A DNA stretch of 24,899 nucleotides, from NCBI RefSeq assembly GCF_001949145.1, contig NW_019091443.1, positions 996,600-1,021,498 on the forward strand, given 5' to 3'. Under the pieces are notes generated by a model, which searched no databases, was not told where the DNA came from, and saw only the letters and a program-made list of their open reading frames with translations. The stretch's first letter is position 1; every line of letters starts with the position of its first letter. The DNA comes from Acanthaster planci. Taxonomy: Eukaryota; Echinodermata; Asteroidea; Valvatida; Acanthasteridae. The translations under genes and the position numbers were made by a program. This document shows positions 17,647 to 24,899 of this stretch, piece after piece.

Positions 17647-18087
17647 CCGTGTACAAGTAATCACGGAATTTATCAGTGATAGCCAACTTCAGCGAAAGAT
17701 ACTCAAGTTTATGAGTGGGGTGGTTTTTCTCACTGTGTGATAACCCTCTACTACCATATGCAACAGGACGAAGTTTGCCATCATGCTCTTGATATAGAAC
17801 CCCACCCAAACCATCACGACTGGCATCTATCTGCAACACAAATGGCTTGGGCAGATCTGCAAATGCAAGCACGGGAGCAGATACAAGACGATCCTTCAAA
17901 GTGAGGAATGCTTCCTCACACTCTTGTGTCCAAAGTTCATTCAATGGGTCCTCGGCCCTACTAGCATGAGGATCAGACTGAGATTTTGGTGCGGGCGGCC
18001 CCGTTTCTTAGGGTAGACACACCCAACAGTGAGGTCATTTAGAGGGCGGGCTATCTTAGAATAGTTCTCAATGAAACTGCAATAACG
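17647..18087 (-). pseudogene. RT end and RNase H N-terminal part; element truncated here
   Basis: The minus strand starts abruptly near 18087 with FIENYSKIARPLNDLTVG, the FxxxYSKIARPL segment after the RT palm. It runs through PKKRGRP and, after a frameshift around 17950-17990, gives LNELWTQECEEAFLTLKD. It continues with KPFVLQIDASRDGLGGVLYQ (first catalytic Asp) and HKLEYLSLKLAITDKF (catalytic Glu). The RT active site, protease and gag are absent, so the element is 5'-truncated. The sequence beyond is an unrelated repeat, preceded by a T-rich tract plus CAG that resembles a splice acceptor. Confidence 0.9.
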
Positions 18088-18179
18088 AAAAAAAAATCTT
18101 ATTTTTTTTCATTTTCATTTGATTACAAGAGTCTGAATATCAAATAATATTTCAGAATTTTCTTTCAGTTTAAATGCAA

Positions 18180-18540
18180 ATCACATGACATCATAAAGGA
18201 GCAGCTTTTTTGCATAGGTGTTTTCAGTCCATTTACTTGTACACATTTTCGAGCCAGTATTTGGAAACCTTTGCGATGTCTGATGGCTATGAAAGTGATA
18301 TCGAACAAAGACCCTTGTCCAAAAATTCTTCAAAAGAAATGATGTCATGATGACATCAACATGTAATTTACTAGTGATTTTTCAATATTTATTTCAGCCC
18401 CTTGACTTTGTACACATTTTCAAGCCACCATTTAGGCAATTATCAGAGGTTTGATCAACATCAAAATTACATGCAACAAAGACCCTCGTGAAAGAATTTT
18501 CCTGAAGTATGACATCATGATGACGTCATCACCAAACAGA
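18180..18540 (+). repeat. Palindrome-bearing repeats next to the gypsy truncation
   Basis: ATGATGTCATGATGACATCA near 18339, CCTTGACTTTGTACACA near 18401, AACAAAGACCCTCGTGA near 18476 and the perfect TGATGACGTCATCA at 18518-18531. About half of each unit matches the sequence at 11.05-11.32 kb. The gypsy fragment abuts this array. Confidence 0.65.
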
Positions 18541-18867
18541 AAGCTCCGAAATAGCTCAGTGGTTGTTCACAACCATGTTCATCTCATTTTGGATTGTTTC
18601 TCCTGTGTGTTTGGTCTACGAACAAAAAAGATAAACATGTACTTATAGATTCTGTGTTCGCAAGTTCTCCATCGTTTATAACAATCTAAACAACATCAAA
18701 AACAATCAGTATACGGTAGTTACCATTATTTTGAAGTGTAAATTCTACAATCAGTTTTTCTTTATAACAGGAATTGCACGTCTTGACTTCCATGGTTTGG
18801 TGTCAGATTGCGTTTTAATATATGTCAATATTTTATATAGCTTTGTTAGTTCAGTCTGAGTATAAGT
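18541..18867. other. Non-coding stretch
   Basis: No gene is supported. AATAGCTCAGTGGTTG at about 18550 looks like a Pol III A box, but no proper B box or cloverleaf follows. Confidence 0.35.
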
Positions 18868-19067
18868 CTAGAGGAAAACCAGAGTGACGGTTTGGGTTGT
18901 GACTGTGTTTGGGTCTGTCTGCTCTGTCTGCTTGTTTGGGTCTGAATTTGGGTCTAACGCAAATAATAAGTCAAAGATTTCCAACTCTTCCAAGCTCAGT
19001 GCTTTGTAATTTACAAAATAGCTACATGTACATTCATAAGTCTTTACAATTGACACACTTTTTGCAA
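18868..19067 (-). pseudogene. Out-of-frame continuation of the Cys-rich ORF with DPN/QT repeats
   Basis: Directly after the TGA of the Cys-rich ORF, a one-base shift would give DCKKCVNCKDL before the next stop, so the CxxC repeat once extended further. A third frame stays open to 18868 and ends with DPNSDPNKQTEQTDPN, encoded by a short GGGTCTG-type repeat on the plus strand (18905-18955). The protein status of that part is unclear. Confidence 0.3.
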
Positions 19068-19373
19068 TCAACAATCTTTACAGTTTTTGCAATCTTCATA
19101 GTCTTGGAAATTTTCACAGTCTTTACAATTGACACAATAGGTGCAATTTTTGCAATTCATGCAATCAAAACATGAAGTAGAAGTAAAACATTTGATACAA
19201 TATAAACAAAATTCACAATGATCACATTTTTTACATTCACCACAAGATTTATTACAAAAATAACATAATTTACATTTACGTGTATTGATACGCCTACAAT
19301 CAACACAGCCAATAGAACAAAAACCATCTATTATATTTGTGCATCTATAGCAGTCCTTACAAAAATTGCACAT
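19068..19373 (-). CDS. Cysteine-rich CxxC-repeat protein, ~101 aa
   Basis: The minus frame starts with ATG at 19373 and has 27 Cys in 101 residues, mostly spaced as C-x2-C in runs such as CKLCYFCNKSCGECKKC, CDHCEFCLYCIKC and CFDCMNCKNCTYCVNCKDC. The two residues between cysteines vary widely, while the Cys codons alternate between TGT (20) and TGC (7). That is more like a protein constrained at Cys than a fresh 9-base satellite. There is no signal peptide or membrane segment. The frame stays open about 20 codons upstream of the ATG (with another C-K-M-C). The region is more AT-rich than its neighbours. Similar CxxC-knuckle ORFs occur in some large DNA viruses and protists, so transfer is possible. 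Function is unknown; metal binding or a disulfide-rich fold are guesses. The TGA end looks like a frameshift truncation. Confidence 0.5.
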   Translation of the reverse strand: MCNFCKDCYRCTNIIDGFCSIGCVDCRRINTRKCKLCYFCNKSCGECKKCDHCEFCLYCIKCFTSTSCFDCMNCKNCTYCVNCKDCENFQDYEDCKNCKDC

Positions 19374-19436
19374 TTTGCAGTTTAAAACGTTATATAGCAG
19401 TTTTTCGGTTTTAGAGTTAGATCTGTTAGTTTGGTT

Positions 19437-20689
19437 TTATTTAGTTTCTGCATTCTGTTTATTTTTATTTTTTTGCAACATAACATTTTTTAAATTTTTA
19501 ACAATCTAGAGAGCAAGAGAGGTGCATCAACATATAATTAACTTCATTCCTTTATGTCCACTATACTAGAACTCTGAAAAATAAGCTTTCACATGGATAG
19601 AGTTACCAGAGAAACACTGTACCAAATGAAAGGAAAAAAAATGATGGCTTTATTAATGAATGGATTTTCATACAGTGATCTGTATGATGTAACTTGGGAC
19701 TTCTAGTCTATGACCAAATGTCTTCCTCTCCACACCAGAAACAGGGATACTCAACATACCATTGAGCCAAAATGGACGCTTCAAAATGTGTAAAGTCAGT
19801 CATCGAGATGTTACAATGTAGATACCATTGTGTAATGTCAGTTACCATGATGTAACATCAGTAATACATGTACATGTACGAAGAAAATAATGATAAATTG
19901 GCCTCATTCGTTCACCTGAAGGTTGCAGGCCATTAAATACTGGTAGGTCCAAAATTGCCTGCTGGACTGAATCAAAATTTAGAGGCTGTCAAATTCTCCG
20001 CTGTTGATGGAATGGAATCTACATGTACACGTACACTGTAGGAGCAGGACTTCCAGTTTGTACATGTATTTCTGAAAGTATTGAACCAAACAGGACCCTG
20101 CAAGTCGTTCTATTTTGCAAAAGAGTGTAGGCATCAATTTTCAAAATAGCAATGGGCCTTGTGACGGGTTTGAAAGGTGATTTTATCTGGAAAGCAGTAT
20201 CTTCAAAAGTCATTGGTTATGCCACTGAAAATTGAAAGGAAAATGAAAGATGAGAAAGTGAACTTTAATATGATTTGGTTTTAAATGCGCTACACAAAGT
20301 CGATGCATCAGTTCCAGTATATTTACAACTTCCGATATTACTCTGTAATTTACAAGTATTTACAAAATGAAATGAGATGTCACTGTAATCAATGGTTCTT
20401 TCTGTTACGTACGCATTTAATTCTTATTAAAACCTGCTGTATAAGTTTTTCTCCTTATACATGTAGTTTAGAGAGAGAGTTTTGATTCTTTTAAACAAGC
20501 ACTGACTTAAGAAATAATAAATACTGGGTAACTGAAAACAAGTAAATCCTTGTCATCCTCAATGCCTGACAAAGTACATGATGTTGTACGTTCAAAGGTT
20601 GAACACGGATGGTCTTCCTTCTAGCTTCCAGTGGGTAGCGGATACCGGACTTTACTCGAGTATGTCTACCGTAATAATACTGTTACATG
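19437..20689. other. Non-coding stretch
   Basis: No gene or transposon end is recognised. ATGTTACA/GATGTAAC words and CAGTTACCATGATGTAAC near 19808-19860 form a weak local repeat. ACATGTACATGTAC stands at about 19866. A 64-codon minus frame (20019-20213) has no support beyond its length. Confidence 0.35.
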
Positions 20690-21256
20690 TACATATCAGA
20701 AGCACGGCTACCCAAGATGAAGGAAGCTGTTTGACAACCAAGGAAGGAAAATAACAAGGTAATTAGTGGTCAGAAAGCCTGCTGTTGGTATTGACACACA
20801 AGAGATGGCCAGTTCTAATTAATGCAGTCATGAAGCAAAGAGCGAACGGGGACCCATGTATTTTTTTCACTGATCAACATCCATGTGTCCGGTCCCACAC
20901 TGTTACATTCTTACTTTAGCCAAGTGATATCAAAGTGCTGAAATTTTGACATCTTTTTGCACAAGTATTTTCCCTTTTTTAGATGACACAGAAGAATGTC
21001 GACCAGCATATATGACGGAAGTGGTGACCCAAGTATCGTCGATGGAAATGCAATTCATATCAAGACTGTTCTACAAGACTTCATCAAATACCAAGATTAC
21101 TTGAAACAACTGCAACCAACAGGACATGAGATATACATGTGTGTGTATGTGTACATGTCCCCTGTAATTTTTTCAAGATCACTGCAGAAATCGTGAATTC
21201 AGGCTGCAAAGCTATGCTATGCAAAGTTTTCAACATCACAAGATCCTGATCTTTTG
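20690..21256 (+). pseudogene. Partial diverged copy of the five-exon gene (exons 3-4 region)
   Basis: The sequence follows 12190-12895 in order. ATGAAGGAAGCTG...GGAAAATAACAAGGTAAT matches exon 3 and its donor. GGCCAGTTCTA...TGCAGTCAT matches intron 3. A T-rich tract plus AGATGACACAG matches the exon 4 acceptor. GATGGAAATGCA within DPSIVDGNAIHIKT matches PSIIDGNAVLSKT. CACTGCAGAAAT and CATAAGATCCTGAT/CACAAGATCCTGAT close the match. The exon 3 copy has a TGA. The exon 4 copy stays open for 66 codons (20996-21196), runs past the old donor, and retains the reading frame of the conserved core. Exons 1, 2 and 5 have no copy here. It is a segmental duplication relic, or possibly a diverged paralogous exon. 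Confidence 0.6.
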
Positions 21257-21796
21257 AATGTGTTCCTGTGTTTTCCTGCATTCAAATACCCCTGCCCAGC
21301 CTACGTATGCAAATTTTCCATGTGCCTAATACAATTCGCTGAAAAGACTTGAATATGCATACTGCCCCTCGACCCTCCACAATGCACTGCGATCCCGCTG
21401 CCATGTTTGTCTATCTTTTCTCAGCGCCTGTCATTTACACACGTGTCTTTTATGGTATTTTCAGAGTTTCGAGTTCCGTACCTTTCGCATTTGTGAATTG
21501 ACTTGATTTTTGTTAACGAATAAAGAGTGATTTCTTATCTATTGGCAAGAGTGCTTTTTTTCGTATTTTGTATCTCATATTTTGTTGTTCTTTTCTGCCC
21601 TTTTTTTTTCTGTGTATTATCTACAGGGTTAGGTGTGACCTACCTTAGTGTGTTGTGTATGGCCTTTGACCAGGGCTTGTGGTGTGCACATTCGAATAAT
21701 AATGACCCAACGCTATATGGGTCCTTTGTGATGTGGTTTGCATTATCTGATTAACGGCCTTGACGGGGAGAGACCCTGTGGAGTGAATAGGACGGG
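21257..21796 (+). other. Possible LTR/leader with strong splice acceptor at 21626
   Basis: AATAAAGAGTG at 21521 and a pyrimidine-rich run leading to TATCTACAG at 21618-21626 precede the gag-like region. The order AATAAA, leader, acceptor, gag resembles a retroelement 5' end, but no matching second LTR was found. The plus frame at 21527-21754 (rich in Phe, Val and Cys) spans the acceptor tract and is probably chance. Confidence 0.3.
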
Positions 21797-22010
21797 GTTG
21801 AGTGTGCTGTGCCACAACACTGCCCTGGACCTTTATCTACATGATCGCGTTGAGCATGCTATGCCACAACAATACCATGATCACTGAAGACCACTACCGG
21901 AATTGATCAGGCTGAGCGTGCTGTGCCACAACGCTGCCCTTGTTCACTGATGATTGCTCCAGGCATCTTCAGATCAGGTCTAGCATGTTGTCCCGCAACA
22001 CTACCCTTGG
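21797..22010 (+). repeat. Four-copy ~60-bp minisatellite
   Basis: TTGAGTGTGCTGTGCCACAACACTGCCCT-like units start near 21797, 21848, 21910 and 21976, spaced 51, 62 and 66 bases, with more variable sequence between them. It leads directly into the gag-like reading frame. Confidence 0.75.
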
Positions 22011-22084
22011 TAGAATGATGGGCAGTTCCTTCTCTATGCTGTGGGTACCGGGCATCAGTACCTACCATATTCCCGGGCACCCTA

Positions 22085-23338
22085 ATGACCGATGACCCAG
22101 GGAGGCTCGCAGGGCGACGGTCTTCCGTCTGCCTCAGGTCCCTCACAGGCTTTTCCTGCCGATTGGCGTCTGCTAGGAAGCCGGGCCAGCCAACTCTCTC
22201 CAAGCGGGCAATGGTTTCCACAGCGGGTTCGCAACACTCCACTGCTACTGCCATGGATGAGTCTGCAATTCTGCAGGGTGCTTAGCCTCGTTTTGAATCA
22301 GACAATGTCGTCCCCTTTGGACTGCTACACCGCCAGGGCTTTTGTCCACCACATTCCATCCGCAGCTCCGGTCTGCCGATGGACTTCTGTCTTGAGGCCA
22401 CCGATCCTGACCTGGGATGCTCCTTGCATGATATGACCGTCCATTCAGTGGACCCCCCGCCCGGCTGTTCCTCCAACCGTCCCGGCCTTCAGCTCCCCCG
22501 CTGGGGTAAAGTCTAAGAAGCACAAGGCCAAGTCGTCTTCTTCATCTTCCTCATCCAAGGCTAAGAAGAAATGCTGAAGTCTGATTTGTATCACCCTTTA
22601 GGAGGCATTCACCTCTCTCTCCTGCAAAATAGACTCCAAGCCTCAACCAGTGGCAGCTGACGCAGATCCCCTCCCGGCTGTCCCTCCTCCCTTGCAAGGG
22701 GCATTCTCGGAGGTCGAAGTGGTTTCTGTCATCCAGCCAGAACCGCTTCCCCAACGGGACCCAACTCCGGATCATGTCCCGGATCATGGTGACTCTCTTC
22801 ATTCAGCACACTGTTCGGACTCTCTTCCACGGGCCTTCAACCTGTCTGTTCGGAGGATGACAACATTGACTCTATTGCTGGCCTGACCCAATTTGAGGGT
22901 CCCCTCCGCCTTCTTGAGCGTGACATGATCCACGTTCTTGGACTACCGTCGTTCGACCCAATACTTGCAGAGCAAGCACTCACTTCATTCAAGCATCACT
23001 ATGGTGCTTCCGTCACAGCTCCCCGGCGGCTCAGCCTGCTTCAGTCGACCACGACCTGCATTTTGGACATCCTGTTGACGCCATAGGTCTTCAGGTTCTT
23101 CCTTCGGCTGGTGATCCGGCTGTTCCACAGCCGGATCACCAGCACATAAAAAGTGTGCACACTAATCGTCATCTTCGGAATTCAAATTCAAAATCTCTCT
23201 CTGCACCTAAGCAAGATACATGTATTTCTTCTTCTAATTTGTTGAAGGTGGTCCATTCCCTTGGAAACGCTGTCCATAATAGTCAGCTGCCTCGAGTCAA
23301 CCTCAACTCCACCAGCGACTGCTCCTGACTTAAATCCC
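22085..23338 (+). pseudogene. Broken gag-like reading frame of a retroelement
   Basis: GC-rich coding-like sequence passes between plus frames with at least three shifts and an in-frame TAG at about 22283. Segments in order: LAGRRSSVCLRSLTGF; FESDNVVPFGLLHRQGF; PAVPPTVPAFSSPAGVKSKK running into a Ser8 run and KAKKK; VAADADPLPAVPPPLQGAF; FEGPLRLLERDMIHVLGLPS with DPILAEQALTSFKHHYG; and FGHPVDAIGLQVLPSAGDP. A Pro-rich start, a basic Ser/Lys tract and an acidic/helical middle without enzymatic motifs suit gag or ORF1 of an LTR or DIRS-like element. No zinc knuckle, protease or RT follows. The family is not identified. Base composition differs sharply from the AT-rich flanks. Confidence 0.45.
23107..23143. 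repeat. Perfect 16-bp inverted repeat, 5-base loop
   Basis: GCTGGTGATCCGGCTG, loop TTCCA, then its exact reverse complement. It lies within the last gag-like segment (frame AGDPAVPQPDHQH) and is GC-rich, so a stable hairpin would form in RNA or single-stranded DNA. Confidence 0.95.
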
Positions 23339-24087
23339 CTGTGTGAGGATCTCCATCTGGATCCTCACCTAGATTTGTAACCGATTTCTAGCTTCATTTC
23401 CAGCTTCACAGCCGGCTCTGTCAGTCCATCCAATACACGAACACCCATTCATTTTATTTTTTGCACTTAACAAATTCATTCAATAACAATTCTTTAACCT
23501 ATCTGGGTTCAACTGCACTGTGGAAAGGTTGTCAACTTTGATTGATATTTTACCCAGTGTTGGTGTAAATGTCAACTTCCCAACCTTGTGCAAATTCTTC
23601 CCAATCGTTTGTCAATGTTTGACCAACATTGATGGAATTAACCAATAACATGGCAACTTGTATGCCAAGCACTGTTTAACCAATTCTTTTTCTTTACAGT
23701 GTGGTGATGTTTATTATCCAGGCCTATCCAGGCCTTTTTGGGGCTTGCGGGCATTACATGTACATGTTTAAGCTACCGGACCACCTTACGTCATTTGCTC
23801 GTACGGCCCCTGTATATGTATACTAGTGAATGCGAGTCTGAGTCACACATGCTTAACCGTGACCATGACCCGAACAATAGCTCATAGGCCTACCACTACA
23901 CTACGCATCAGACCGCCGGCTAGCACTCAAGACTCCCTTGCCGGGGGCCAGCTGGGCGGGAAACAGAGAAATCTGCTACATGGGCATCTCTCTACCATTC
24001 TCTGGAGCTATCCTGGTGAATAAAACGCTAAGCGATCAGCCTACTACGTGTGTTTTATATTTTCCCCCACCAGTTTTTTGGTCATTT
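23339..24087. other. Unassigned, possible solo-LTR-like sequence
   Basis: No gene is recognised. 23700-24065 has a TATA-like GTATATGTATAC (23812), CCAGGCCTATCCAGGCCT (23718) and AATAAA (24019-24024) followed by a U5-like pyrimidine-rich end. A solo LTR is possible, but no flanking duplication is visible. Confidence 0.25.
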
Positions 24088-24234
24088 ATGCCTGCAGTAG
24101 ATGTCAACGCCTTACCCGCAGACCCAGTGCGCCGTCGAGCCCTTCAACGTCTGAAACTTCGTCATCGGGCACTTAGGTGTGGTAACAATAAACCACGATC
24201 TCCAAACAGACTCCCCTCTATTTCTGACTGGTGA
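24088..24234 (+). CDS. Small basic ORF, 48 aa, possible exon
   Basis: ATG at 24088 opens a 48-codon frame ending TGA: MPAVDVNALPADPVRRRAL, then an Arg/Leu-rich stretch and KPRSPNRLPSISDW. A pyrimidine-rich tract plus AG (tattttcccccaccag, ending 24073) stands 15 bases before the ATG, as in a spliced leader-to-ORF junction. The composition is GC-rich and coding-like. It could be the start of a gag or host protein whose next exon lies outside. No homology is recognised. Confidence 0.3.
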   Translation: MPAVDVNALPADPVRRRALQRLKLRHRALRCGNNKPRSPNRLPSISDW

Positions 24235-24899
24235 TCACCCCATTCAAGTCAGCATCCACGCCTCGGGTGTTGGAGTTCACCAAAATTCTCATTGTTGCAA
24301 ATTCTACACGCTCCTTTCATCTGATAATTCTGGGATCTCCATATATCTCTGTTCGGCCTGGCTACGCCACACATACTATCCCAACATGAGTTCCTTTGTA
24401 GTGGGCATGTCCAAAGTGTGTATACTGAAGGTAACAAGGTCTGGCAAAAGGGCCCCCTACTGTTGGCGCCCATTTTTTTAATGGCGTGCCATAGTTGCTC
24501 TTCGACTGCGCCCGGCGCAATCAAAAGAAAGTGGCGTACTCGGCAAGGTTTTTGTCAATGTCACCATATTACCTGCTCATGCTCTTTGTGCTAGTGAGTA
24601 AATGGAAATATTACAACACTTGGATGCTGAATGAAATAGGATATCTTGATTCCCAATCATGGAGTGACTTCGGTCTTCGGATGCTCCTTACCTGCAGTTT
24701 TACTATTTTTGCAATGCAAAAAGGCTCATTATTCACTTCCTAGTGAGTATCTCAGCCTCTTTTTGCATATAGGCCAGCCCTACTTTCGTCCCTCCTAGTT
24801 TAGATGTGACCGTGATGGCAGATGCCATTACCAGCACACTGTCGTAAAAGTTGGTACCTTAATCCTGCCCTAACTTATTCTTTATACTGGCTTTTGCGG
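24235..24899. other. Window end, nothing assigned
   Basis: Open frames exist on both strands at 24179-24524, but with no motif, splice pair or repeat support. GCGCCCGGCGC at about 24507 is a short GC palindrome. Confidence 0.35.

Noticed and set aside
18541-18640. tRNA or tRNA-derived SINE (AATAGCTCAGTGGTTG)
   Set aside because: Only an A-box-like word is present; no GGTTCGANTCC B box at the right distance and no acceptor-stem pairing.
21907-22523. Minus-strand ORFs of 92-115 codons opposite the gag-like frame
   Set aside because: They are shadows of GC-rich sequence; the Ser/Lys tract and acidic segments make sense only on the plus strand.
21257-24087. Pair of LTRs flanking the gag-like region (AATAAA at 21521 and 24019)
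   Set aside because: The two AATAAA regions do not resemble each other, so they cannot be the two LTRs of one element.

Overview
This window looks like nuclear DNA of an invertebrate animal. The evidence is split coding exons with GT/AG borders, long AT-rich non-coding stretches, a broken Ty3/gypsy retrotransposon, hAT-like and tyrosine-recombinase (YR) element remnants, and abundant ACATGT/CATGTA words. A marine deuterostome (amphioxus, sea urchin or hemichordate) is my guess from repeat style only. There are no bacterial operons or rRNA/tRNA genes, and no intact autonomous transposon.

Layout. 0-2.65 kb: a possible decayed or terminal acidic reading frame on the minus strand, a short E-box/CCAAT stretch, then an intron-like region. 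2648-2760: one clear DDRGK1 (UFBP1) exon, with no other DDRGK1 exon recognised. 2.8-11.3 kb: copies of a ~150-bp tandem repeat carrying a CRE-like palindrome, a nested pair of hAT-like elements (3.9-6.2 kb), a ~54-bp alternating array (7.9-8.3 kb), and a minus-strand YR fragment followed by an SGNH-hydrolase-like fragment (8.6-9.3 kb). 11.49-13.16 kb: a five-exon plus-strand gene model with consistent phases, a stop and an AATAAA; product not recognised. 13.4-18.09 kb: a minus-strand, 5'-truncated, frameshifted Ty3/gypsy element with RNase H, integrase, polypurine tract and probable 3' LTR. That LTR holds a 953-bp insert flanked by 14-bp direct repeats and shaped like an intron. 18.1-19.4 kb: more palindromic repeats, then an AT-rich minus-strand ORF with 27 cysteines in 101 residues. 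20.69-21.26 kb: a diverged partial copy of the five-exon gene. 21.6-23.3 kb: a GC-richer, broken gag-like reading frame with a minisatellite and a perfect 16-bp hairpin. 23.3-24.9 kb: unassigned.

The host genes seen are DDRGK1 (UFMylation, ER) and the unknown five-exon gene, perhaps lying inside a DDRGK1 intron. Almost everything else is mobile-element debris, so no joint pathway is implied. The items most worth following are the YR plus SGNH pairing, the CxxC-repeat ORF, the intron-like LTR insert and the five-exon gene with its copy. All identifications are by eye; no database search was run.
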